From: CAZJYI01 sp964550025
GTDB lineage: Bacteria > Verrucomicrobiota > Kiritimatiellia > UBA8416 > CAYOBW01
DNA: 6,339 bases
Direction: 5' to 3'
Assembly (NCBI GenBank): GCA_964550025.1
Contig: CAZJYI010000329.1
Span: 1-6,339 of the forward strand
The notes below the pieces were generated by a model. It ran no database searches, was not told where the DNA came from, and saw nothing but the letters and a program-made list of their open reading frames with translations. Positions within the stretch are counted from its first letter, which is position 1; each line of letters starts with the position of its first letter. Shown piece by piece: positions 1-6,097 of the stretch. Both the position numbers and the translations under genes were made by a program.

Positions 1-1
1 G

Positions 2-511
2 GAAAAGAAGATCGTGATCATTGCCGGTCCGAACGGCGCGGGCAAGACGACGTTTGCGCGGGAGTTCTTGCCGAATGAGGCGGGGTGTCCGGTCTTTGTA
101 AACGCGGACCTGATCGCGGAGGGGCTTTCGCCTTTTGCCCCGGAACGCGTGGCTGTGTCAGCCGGCCGCCTGATGTTGGAACAGATTCACCGCCACGCGC
201 AGCGCGGCGAGAGCTTTTCCTTTGAAACCACACTCGCGGGACGCCATTACGCGCGATTGATTCCGCGGTGGCAGACGCTGGGATATCGTGTGGAGCTCGT
301 CTTCCTGAAGCTCCCCACTGTCGATGTGGCCGTGGAGCGCGTAGCGGCCCGTGTGGCGCAAGGAGGCCATGCGATTCCGGCGGATGTCATTCGCCGCCGG
401 TTTGAAGCGGGGTGGCGGAACTTCCGCGAGCTTTACCGTCCGCTGCTGGATGCCTGGCAGATCTATGACAATGCGGCAGATCACCCTATTCTATTGGAGG
501 AAGGTCCATGA
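2..511 (+). CDS. Zeta-toxin-like P-loop kinase (5' end at or just outside window)
   Basis: This is a small AAA/P-loop kinase of the zeta-toxin-like family. Characterised zeta/PezT toxins phosphorylate UDP-N-acetylglucosamine in the cytoplasm and so poison wall synthesis; the substrate of this solo form is unknown. Counting from the GTG at 14 as residue 1, I see a Walker A motif GPNGAGKTT at 5-13, NADLIAEGLSP at 30-40 with the Asp expected of zeta kinases, SFETTLAG at 69-76, and a C-terminal HAIPADVIRRRF segment (119-130) followed by a YDN motif at 151-153. The frame stays open to base 2 and adds E-K-K-I before the GTG. Base 1 is G, which would fit an ATG straddling the left edge, so the GTG is probably internal. 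The stop overlaps the next start as ATGA (508-511), implying translational coupling. The family call is firm; toxicity is inferred. Confidence 0.85.
   Translation, partial: EKKIVIIAGPNGAGKTTFAREFLPNEAGCPVFVNADLIAEGLSPFAPERVAVSAGRLMLEQIHRHAQRGESFSFETTLAGRHYARLIPRWQTLGYRVELVFLKLPTVDVAVERVAARVAQGGHAIPADVIRRRFEAGWRNFRELYRPLLDAWQIYDNAADHPILLEEGP
496..500 (+). promoter_or_regulatory. Ribosome binding site of the 58-aa gene
   Basis: GGAGG lies seven bases before the ATG at 508, inside the last codons of the kinase gene. It is the strongest Shine-Dalgarno match seen around these starts. It supports the short gene at 508-684 being translated and fixes its start codon. Confidence 0.6.
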
Positions 512-684
512 GTGAGAAGAAGAAGCGCGATACCGATCTCGCCGGTTCGGCCGAGGCCCTGCAGCGTGCGGCGAAGCGCGCGCGTGAAACCGCCGAGCGA
601 ACCCGTACACCGTTGATCACGTACAAGGACGGACACGTCCAGAAACGCATGGTGGTGCGAGAAACCGGGGAGAAGGACGACTAG
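508..684 (+). CDS. Small charged protein, putative partner/antitoxin of the zeta-like kinase
   Basis: This 58-codon gene starts with the ATG that overlaps the kinase stop and ends two bases before hsdR. I do not recognise it by name. The N-terminal half is highly charged and probably helical (MSEKKKRDTD at 1-10, then an Ala/Arg/Glu-rich stretch about 12-33). The C-terminal part, TPLITYKDGHVQKRMVV at 34-50, looks like a short beta hairpin of the type 'TPlxxxkDGxvxxxxv'. Small basic/acidic proteins of this shape recur next to solo zeta-like kinases, so a role as antitoxin or regulator is plausible, but this is inferred from position only. There is no transmembrane segment or signal peptide. Evidence that it is real: the ATGA overlap, a good ribosome binding site, and exact packing between two solid genes. 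An alternative role is as an accessory protein of the restriction complex. Confidence 0.75.
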   Translation: MSEKKKRDTDLAGSAEALQRAAKRARETAERTRTPLITYKDGHVQKRMVVRETGEKDD

Positions 685-686
685 CC

Positions 687-3629
687 ATGCCGATGTTCGA
701 AGGGCCGGAAAAGAAGTTCCAGAAGCATATCGCGGAGTATCTGATCCGCGTGCATGGGTATGCCGTACTGGAACAGGGCGACATCGCCGACGCGGAGAAC
801 TACTTCGCGGAAGATCACCTGATGTCCTTCCTCCGGGCTACGCAGGCCGACACGCTCAAGGCACTTGAAGAGGAATACGGCAGCGATGCGCGCGACGAGA
901 TCTTCCGCGCGCTGCGCGATGAATTGTGCGTCACGCCGCTTTGGATGATCATCCGGCACGGTTTGAAGGTGCGCGGGTATGAATTCAAGCTGTACGGTCC
1001 GAAGCCCCGCTCGAGTGAGAGCTTCGCCAATGTGCTCCACAAGGAGAACCGGCTCTATCTCATGGGCGGAGAGCACGAGCTGGTCATCGGGGGCGGCAAG
1101 CGTCCCGACTTTGTCTTTTTCCTGAACGGCCTGCCGGTCATCACGATGGAGCTGAAACACGAGAAGAACCAGAACGTGCATCATGCGGTCGAACAGTACG
1201 CCAAACGAGATCATTCGGACCGCATCTTCCAGCTTCCGTTCGCGCATATCGCGGCTGACACGTCAGATGTGATGGTCGCCACGGACCCGCGCGAGGAGCA
1301 GAACTTCCGCTGGTACAACACAGGCCTGACGAATGAGGCGGAGACCGAGGGTGAGTATGCCGTCGAGTTCCTGTACCGGGGCGTACTCTCCCCTTCGTCC
1401 ATCCTGGAGGCGCTATCCTTCTATCTGGTCTATGTGCCGGAACGGGAGGCGGAGGAGGATCGCCCGGCTCGGGCAGCGTTCACGATCTTTCCGCGCTATC
1501 ACCAGTCGCGCATGGTCGACCGGGTGGCCGCGGACGCGCTCCAACACTTCGCGGAGACCGATGATCTCGGCAAGAAGTACCTGGTGGACCATTCAGCCGG
1601 GTCGGGCAAAACGCTGTCGATCTGCTGGCTGGCGGACCGCCTGCATAGCCTCTACAAACCCGGGACGACGGAGAAGATGCTCGACATGATCTTCGTCCTC
1701 ACGGACCGCCGCTCACTCGACAAGAATATCCGGGATGAGTTCGACAATTTCGCGCATCTTCACCAGAAGGAAGTGGTGGCGTACGCGAAGAAGGCGGTGA
1801 ACCTGAAAGACTACCTTGCGGCACAGCAGTCGATCGTGGTTTCAACGCAACAGAAGTTTGATTGGATTCTCAAGGAGATTGAGGACGATCCTGAGCTGAA
1901 GAAACTGCGGGTGGCATTCCTGATCGACGAAGCGCACCGCTCGCAGGAAGGCAGAATGGGTGTCGCCATCCGGACGCCCTTCCGCAATCCAGACGATCCT
2001 GACGGGGAGGACGCGGAGGAGGTGGAACCCGAGGAGGAGATCGCACGCATTATTCGGGCGCATGATCTGAACCAGCTCTTCGTGGCCTTCACGGCGACAC
2101 CTTCGCAGGCCACCGTTGACTTGTTTGGTGCGTCGTTCGATTCGTACACGGAGGCCGAGGCCATTCAAGAGGGCTATATCGTCGATGTGGCCAAGAGCAT
2201 CATTTCCTACAAGACCCTCTACAACCTCCATTGCGCGATCGTCCCCACGGGCGAGGAGGCCGAAAAGGTCTACCCGAAGGGAATCGTGGCGAAGGCGCTG
2301 AAGAACGTCGCCTTCCAGGACGAGGAGCTTATCCAGTACAAGGCGGAGGTCATGCTTCGGCTCTTCGACGAGCGGGTCTCTGCGCTTATTGACGGCCAGG
2401 CTAAAGCAATGATCGTGGCCACGTCACGCGTTGCCGGGTTGCGCTACTTCGACATTATCAAGGAGAAGCTGCGCGAGCGCGGCAGTCCCTACAAGGTGCT
2501 CTATGCGTTCTCCGATTTCGTACATCCCGAAACCAACGAGCAGCACACCGAGGCCAAGGTCAACGGATTGGAGTCGGGCGAACTGATCGAGGACCGGTTC
2601 GAGGGTGGTGACTATCGCCTGATGATCGTAGCCAGCAAATTCCAGACGGGCTTCGACCAGCCTCTGCTTGCCGGCATGTTTCTGGACAAGGCGGTCGTCG
2701 ACCGCAACGCCGTACAGACTGTCTCCCGGCTGAACCGGCAGCATGACGGCAAGGACACCGTTGTCGTTGTCGATTTCACCAACAACGCGCTTGCCATTCT
2801 CAAGGCTTTCCAGAAGTACCGGAAAGGCACGCCATTCGATCCGGTCGAGCCCGACAAGGAACAATGCGTTGGTCTGTACCGGCAGATCCTTGAGGCCGGG
2901 GTATTTACGCAAGAGGACGCGGAACGTGTCGTCAATCTTCTTGCGACCGGGACAGACGCGGACGTGCAGTACCAGACCAGCGCCCTGCGAAACCGGTTCC
3001 GCGAGAGCATTCCTGACGGTGAGGGACAGAAAGAGTTCGTGTTTCTGCTCGATCGCTTCGTGAAGAGCTATAATTTCCTCACGTGCTTCTTTGTCTACGC
3101 GCGCGAAATCGGAGTCTTTGCGGCGTTCGCCGCTTATGTTGGACCGCAGCTCATCAAGATCGGTTCCGTGTCCGACCTGATGAAGCAGGTTCGCAAGACG
3201 CATGTTGTCAAAGCGGCCGTGACCGGCGGTGAAGAAGTGGCGATTCCCGGTGGCACCGTCAAGCCGAAGAAGAAGCGTAAAGGCGGTGGCGGCGGTGCGG
3301 TCAAAAAGGTGACCGTTCAAGACATGATCGACGAGATCCTGAGCAAGTTCCAGATATCCGAGGAGGAGGCCCTGTATATTCGGGAGGTCACACAAGAGAA
3401 GATGCAGGATGAGGATATCCTGGCCACAGTGGCAACCCACAAGGGCGACACGTACTACCTGGAGAACACGTATACGGGCGAGGTCAATGGCGCGATCCAA
3501 GATGCCTATGCCGACAGAGGCCGGTATGCTGAATTGGAAGATCCCAAGTACCACGAACCCGGCGCGATTTTCGACATCATGGCAATCACTGTTGTTCAAC
3601 ATGGCCTTCAGGTGGCGGAAGCGGCATGA
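687..3629 (+). CDS. hsdR: Type I restriction enzyme, R subunit (HsdR)
   Basis: This 980-residue protein is the motor and nuclease subunit of a type I RM complex. With HsdM and HsdS it translocates DNA using ATP and cuts unmodified DNA at a distance. The N-terminal HSDR_N nuclease domain (about 5-230) has the PD-(D/E)xK set: D141 in RPDFVFF, then E155-L-K157. The SF2 helicase core follows: Walker A HSAGSGKT (302-309), DEAH box (414-417), FTATP (468-472), KFQTGFDQP (651-659) and QTVSRLNR (677-684). A basic then glycine-rich linker (KKKRK then GGGGG, about 862-870) separates the core from a C-terminal domain that in this family usually contacts the methylase core. Length is normal and no motif is missing. 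The ATG at 687 sits ten bases after AGAAGG; a second ATG at 693 is possible. It abuts the 58-aa gene (2 bp) and overlaps radC by ATGA. M and S are not in the window and probably lie upstream. Confidence 0.97.
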   Translation: MPMFEGPEKKFQKHIAEYLIRVHGYAVLEQGDIADAENYFAEDHLMSFLRATQADTLKALEEEYGSDARDEIFRALRDELCVTPLWMIIRHGLKVRGYEFKLYGPKPRSSESFANVLHKENRLYLMGGEHELVIGGGKRPDFVFFLNGLPVITMELKHEKNQNVHHAVEQYAKRDHSDRIFQLPFAHIAADTSDVMVATDPREEQNFRWYNTGLTNEAETEGEYAVEFLYRGVLSPSSILEALSFYLVYVPEREAEEDRPARAAFTIFPRYHQSRMVDRVAADALQHFAETDDLGKKYLVDHSAGSGKTLSICWLADRLHSLYKPGTTEKMLDMIFVLTDRRSLDKNIRDEFDNFAHLHQKEVVAYAKKAVNLKDYLAAQQSIVVSTQQKFDWILKEIEDDPELKKLRVAFLIDEAHRSQEGRMGVAIRTPFRNPDDPDGEDAEEVEPEEEIARIIRAHDLNQLFVAFTATPSQATVDLFGASFDSYTEAEAIQEGYIVDVAKSIISYKTLYNLHCAIVPTGEEAEKVYPKGIVAKALKNVAFQDEELIQYKAEVMLRLFDERVSALIDGQAKAMIVATSRVAGLRYFDIIKEKLRERGSPYKVLYAFSDFVHPETNEQHTEAKVNGLESGELIEDRFEGGDYRLMIVASKFQTGFDQPLLAGMFLDKAVVDRNAVQTVSRLNRQHDGKDTVVVVDFTNNALAILKAFQKYRKGTPFDPVEPDKEQCVGLYRQILEAGVFTQEDAERVVNLLATGTDADVQYQTSALRNRFRESIPDGEGQKEFVFLLDRFVKSYNFLTCFFVYAREIGVFAAFAAYVGPQLIKIGSVSDLMKQVRKTHVVKAAVTGGEEVAIPGGTVKPKKKRKGGGGGAVKKVTVQDMIDEILSKFQISEEEALYIREVTQEKMQDEDILATVATHKGDTYYLENTYTGEVNGAIQDAYADRGRYAELEDPKYHEPGAIFDIMAITVVQHGLQVAEAA

Positions 3630-4291
3630 AGAGAAGCATAAAGGACCTGCCGGAGCATGAACGGCCGCGGGAGAAGCTTCTCGCCAAGGGGGCGGCAGCC
3701 CTGCGCGATGCGGAACTTGTCGCCATTTTGCTGGGAAAGGGCTCTCGGCGGCATGATGTGCTGACGCTGGCAGAGAAATTGATACCCATCATTGATGCAA
3801 AAGGGGCTTCATTGACTGTCGACGATCTGGCCAAGCTGGACGGAATCGGAAAAGCGAAGGCGGCTTCGATTCTTGCCGCTGTTGAGTTCACGCGGCGGCG
3901 TGTCAAACCGGCGGGAATCAAGATCAACCAGCCATCGGATATCGTGCCTCACATCAGGCACTACGCGGACCGGAAACAAGAACATTTCATCTGTGCTTCG
4001 GTCAACGGAGCGAACGAGGTTGTCAACATTCGTGTGGTCACCATCGGCCTGGTTGACCGCAGCCATGTGCACCCGCGCGAGGTTTTTGCTGACCCAATCG
4101 TCGACCGGGCGTCATCCGTGATTCTGGCCCATAATCACCCGGTCGGGGACCTGACTCCCTCCCGAGAGGATGTTGAGACCACGAAGCGCCTTCGTCGGGC
4201 AGGTGAGATCATGGGCATCACGGTTCTGGATCATATTGTCATGAACGCAAGGGAGCATTACAGTTTCGTCGAGAAAGGGGTCTCTTTCTGA
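3626..4291 (+). CDS. radC: RadC family JAB-domain protein
   Basis: This full-length RadC-type protein has 221 residues, usual for the family. The N-terminal UPF0758 domain (about 3-52) begins IKDLPEHERPREKLL. A helix-hairpin-helix segment, LAKLDGIGKAKAASIL, lies at about 68-83. The JAB/MPN domain (about 100-221) has the signature VHPREVF (148-154) and the putative metal site H169-N-H171-P, S179 and D182. The usual HNHPSG is HNHPVG here. RadC was long linked to DNA repair, but its biochemical role is unsettled; copies are frequent in integrative elements and next to restriction genes. The start codon overlaps the hsdR stop as ATGA, so it is very likely translated from the same mRNA. The last 20 bases of the gene hold a weak 6-bp hairpin (4272-4289), not a convincing terminator. 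The family assignment is firm; any role with the RM system is inferred from coupling. Confidence 0.95.
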   Translation: MKRSIKDLPEHERPREKLLAKGAAALRDAELVAILLGKGSRRHDVLTLAEKLIPIIDAKGASLTVDDLAKLDGIGKAKAASILAAVEFTRRRVKPAGIKINQPSDIVPHIRHYADRKQEHFICASVNGANEVVNIRVVTIGLVDRSHVHPREVFADPIVDRASSVILAHNHPVGDLTPSREDVETTKRLRRAGEIMGITVLDHIVMNAREHYSFVEKGVSF

Positions 4292-4361
4292 GCCAGAATC
4301 GTCTCGCCGAGCGGCCGCCGCTTGGTGTACCCTTGAGGGCACAAAGAGCCGGGAGAATCTA
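4292..4361 (+). other. Intergenic gap between radC and the XRE-ImmA gene
   Basis: This 70-base gap is the only real intergenic space before 5500. It contains a GC-rich palindromic octamer, GCGGCCGC (4311-4318), and the ribosome binding site of the next gene. I see no convincing terminator or promoter. A TTGAGG (4333-4338) could be paired with TCTAAT (4358-4363), but that would place the -10 box over the start codon. The downstream gene may therefore be transcribed from the hsdR-radC message or from a promoter I cannot recognise. Confidence 0.5.
4351..4355 (+). promoter_or_regulatory. Ribosome binding site of the XRE-ImmA gene
   Basis: GGGAG lies six bases before the ATG at 4362. It supports this start over any later in-frame ATG; the HTH-like residues begin right after it. 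Confidence 0.55.
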
Positions 4362-5747
4362 ATGTTACGAGTGGAAGTCCAACCGAGATTGCTGCACTGG
4401 GCGTGCGAACGTGCCGGGTTCGGGCTGGATGAACTCGCCGAGAAGATTCCCCAGCTTCCCGCTTGGGAGAGCGGCGAGAAGAAGCCTACCCTGAAGCAGC
4501 TTGAGAAATTCGCGCATACCGTTCATGCACCCGTAGGATATTTCTTCCTACAAGAGCCGCCGGTCGATCAAGTGCCCATTCCGGACTTCCGGACGGTGGG
4601 TAATACGTATATCGGCCATCCGAGTCCCGATCTGCTGGAAACAATCTACATTTGCCAGCAACGGCAGGAGTGGTACCGCGACTACGCCCGATCGATGGGA
4701 GAGGACGCTTGTTCTTTCGTCGGTGCGGCGAACGTGGGACAAGCCGTCCAACCCGTTGCCGAGAGCATCCGCCAGGCTCTCGGTTTCGACATTGCGGCTC
4801 GCCGCCGCATGCGCACCTGGGAAGAAGCCCTTCGTCAGTTCACGGAACAGGCGGACGAACTCGGCGTTCTGATCATGGTGAACGGCGTGGTCGGCAGTAA
4901 CAACTACCGCAAACTTGACCCCGAGGAGTTTCGGGGTTTTGCCCTTGCGGACGGTCTTGCTCCGCTCATCTTTATCAACGGATCGGATTCGAAATCGGCG
5001 CAGATGTTCACCCTCGCTCACGAGTTGGCTCACCTTTGGATTGGTGAGACCGGACTTTCCGACGTGGAACCGGTATGTTCCCCGTCGAACAGGGTCGAGA
5101 TATGGTGTAACCAGGTGGCAGCCGAGATTCTCGTTCCTCTCCGGGCCGTCCGTGATGAATACCAACCCGGCGCAGCGTTGACCGATGAACTCACTCGCTT
5201 GGCGCGACGTTTCAAGGTCAGCACTCTCGTCATTCTCCGCAGAATTCACGACGCGGGATATCTGACGCAGGATGAGCTTTGGACCGCATACCGGACCGAA
5301 CTGGAGCGGTTGCGCGCGATTCCAAAGGGCACTGGCGGGAACTTCTACTGGACGCAGGCTGCGCGCGTCAGCAAACGATTTGCCTCGGCTCTCGTGAGCA
5401 ACACTCTTGAAGGCCAGACCCTCCATCGCGATGCGTTTCGCCTTCTTGGTTTCTCCAAGCACGCGACCTTTCAGGAGTTGGGCCACAGATTGGGGGTGAC
5501 TGACGGCATTTGGGTTGACTCTCAAAGGCTCGCGCGCATCCAAAGCCGTTCTACAGAATTTCAGACTTCTGCGGGATGGCAAACTGACCAATGCGGCGAT
5601 CCTGCTGTTCGGCAAAGATCCGCGCCGGTTCTTCAACAACATCCAGGTCCATTGCCTGCATTTCTTCGGCACGGAAAAACGCAAACCCATTGCCTCCGAG
5701 CAACCGTACGAAGGGCGGATTTTCGAAGTAATCGACCAGGCCGTTGA
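4362..5747 (+). CDS. XRE-family HTH / ImmA-IrrE zinc metallopeptidase with aberrant C-terminal tail
   Basis: The open frame is 461 residues. An XRE-like helix-turn-helix region (about 8-55, with LPAWESGEKKPTLKQLEKFA) precedes an ImmA/IrrE (COG2856-type) metallopeptidase domain (about 155-300). The zinc site is visible as HELAH (H220, E221, H224), with a likely third ligand E246 in VEIWCNQVAAEILVP. Known relatives such as ICEBs1 ImmA and deinococcal IrrE cleave a cognate repressor; the target here is unknown. The family-like C-terminal segment (RDAFRLLGFSKHATFQELGHRLG, about 356-378) is where such proteins normally stop. Residues 380-461 are an arginine- and glutamine-rich tail that reads the downstream AlbA/ATPase remnant in the wrong frame. 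The native stop was therefore probably lost by a frameshift near the G5 run at 5492-5496, or by a deletion junction. The peptidase core looks intact; the tail is probably non-native. Relatives often pair with a DUF4411 PIN-like gene, absent here. Confidence 0.88.
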   Translation: MLRVEVQPRLLHWACERAGFGLDELAEKIPQLPAWESGEKKPTLKQLEKFAHTVHAPVGYFFLQEPPVDQVPIPDFRTVGNTYIGHPSPDLLETIYICQQRQEWYRDYARSMGEDACSFVGAANVGQAVQPVAESIRQALGFDIAARRRMRTWEEALRQFTEQADELGVLIMVNGVVGSNNYRKLDPEEFRGFALADGLAPLIFINGSDSKSAQMFTLAHELAHLWIGETGLSDVEPVCSPSNRVEIWCNQVAAEILVPLRAVRDEYQPGAALTDELTRLARRFKVSTLVILRRIHDAGYLTQDELWTAYRTELERLRAIPKGTGGNFYWTQAARVSKRFASALVSNTLEGQTLHRDAFRLLGFSKHATFQELGHRLGVTDGIWVDSQRLARIQSRSTEFQTSAGWQTDQCGDPAVRQRSAPVLQQHPGPLPAFLRHGKTQTHCLRATVRRADFRSNRPGR

Positions 5748-5787
5748 ATTTGTGCTGGGCAAAGTGAAGGACACAATGGGGACATGA
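5500..5787 (+). pseudogene. Truncated AlbA_2 / HATPase_c_4 (COG2865-like) ATP-binding protein fragment
   Basis: This frame is +1 relative to the ImmA gene. From about 5539 it encodes a stretch typical of the middle of AlbA_2/HATPase_c_4 'RecG-like' or 'ATP-binding protein' families: VLQNFRLLRDGKLTNAAILL, then FGKDPRRFF and an EGRIFEVIDQAVEFVL segment. Full proteins carry an N-terminal AlbA_2 nucleic-acid-binding domain and continue into an ATPase region; both flanks are missing, leaving about 80 residues of a roughly 400-550 residue protein. A TTG at 5515 could be read as a start, but without a ribosome binding site or N-terminal domain it is unlikely to be expressed as a functional protein. 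The frame opens just after a TGA at 5497 and closes with a TGA (5785-5787) formed by the first copy of the 11-bp repeat. It is best read as a gene remnant left by deletion. Family call confident; functional status inferred. Confidence 0.75.
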
Positions 5788-6000
5788 AGACCATGAGAAC
5801 AGCAAGCCGGAATGGGGACATAATGGGGACATGGGATGTCTGGTTTGCCATCTATCCCGATTTCGCATCGTTCGTAACCTTCTCTCCACCTGTAGGATGC
5901 AAGCCGTCCTGCGCTGGCTGCAACCCGTCTGGAATGGGGACATTCCAAGCTGCCGGTGTCGATAAAGCGGTCTTCAGCTCTGAACATGGAATAGGGACAT
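5775..6000. repeat. Dispersed/tandem 11-bp repeat, AATGGGGACAT
   Basis: There are four exact copies of AATGGGGACAT, at 5775-5785, 5811-5821, 5822-5832 (direct tandem with the previous copy) and 5933-5943. A one-mismatch copy, AATAGGGACAT, lies at 5990-6000. Three copies are preceded by GG, giving GGAATRGGGACAT. All are in the same orientation. Spacing between copies is irregular, so this is neither a CRISPR array nor a simple tandem satellite. Two units sit in small inverted repeats: GACAT-GGG-ATGTC at 5828-5840 and GGAAT...ATTCC at 5931-5946. The pattern recalls REP-like sequences moved by REP-associated tyrosine transposases, but no transposase is in the window, so that origin is only a guess. 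Confidence 0.8.
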
Positions 6001-6057
6001 TTATGGGCCAGGCCGACGATTGCTTCTCAAAGTAGGTTCGAATACCGGCAAGGAGCC
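5788..6057. other. Non-coding scar region between gene remnants
   Basis: I find no supported gene in these 270 bases. An open frame (5784-6035, +) crosses the region but has no ribosome binding site, starts inside a repeat unit and reads the repeats themselves as MGT/IMGT/GMGT/IGT, so it is taken as chance. The contents are the repeat copies listed separately, two short inverted repeats, and an imperfect hairpin (GCAAGCC at 5899-5905 against GGCTGC at 5916-5921). No tRNA, promoter or terminator is recognisable. Confidence 0.55.
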
Positions 6058-6097
6058 TCGACCATTTGAGATTTCGGGAAAAATCTCAAATGGTCGA
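6058..6097. repeat. Perfect 17-bp inverted repeat (palindromic hairpin), 6-nt loop
   Basis: The left arm TCGACCATTTGAGATTT (6058-6074) and right arm AAATCTCAAATGGTCGA (6081-6097) are exact reverse complements separated by CGGGAA. Neither side is followed by a T-run, and the stem is AT-rich, so it does not look like a Rho-independent terminator. The right arm supplies the stop codon of the minus-strand PD40-like fragment and coincides with its loss of homology. It is therefore more likely a mobile-element end, a REP/MITE-like palindrome or a recombination site than a regulatory hairpin of that gene. The structure is certain; its role is unknown. Confidence 0.85.

Noticed and set aside
2..511. 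Start of the kinase at the GTG at 14
   Set aside because: The frame is open upstream to base 2 with E-K-K-I residues that fit the usual N-terminus before the P-loop. The true start is probably at the window edge.
2424..3602. Minus-strand open frame of 392 codons within hsdR
   Set aside because: It is a shadow of the hsdR codon pattern; the plus-strand frame has all the expected motor motifs and the antisense product shows none.
4272..4289. AGAAAG/CTTTCT hairpin at the end of radC as terminator
   Set aside because: Only 6 bp, AT-rich, inside the coding sequence and with no T-tract.
4333..4363. Sigma70-like promoter TTGAGG / TCTAAT before the ImmA gene
   Set aside because: The -10 box would overlap the start codon, making the transcript begin inside the gene despite a clear ribosome binding site upstream.
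4548..5987. Long minus-strand open frame of 479 codons opposite the ImmA gene
   Set aside because: It lies antisense to a well-supported metallopeptidase, has no recognisable domain, and runs across the junction, remnant and repeats. It is a composition effect of the GC-rich coding strand.
5775..6000. CRISPR array
   Set aside because: The repeat is only 11 bp, spacing is irregular (36, 11, 111 and 57 bp between starts), and there are no cas genes.
5784..6035. Plus-strand 83-codon open frame over the repeat region
   Set aside because: It starts within a repeat copy, lacks a ribosome binding site, resembles nothing and translates the repeats. It is probably chance.
6058..6097. Rho-independent terminator
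   Set aside because: The stem is AT-rich and no T-run follows it on either strand. The palindrome also overlaps the coding frame it would terminate.
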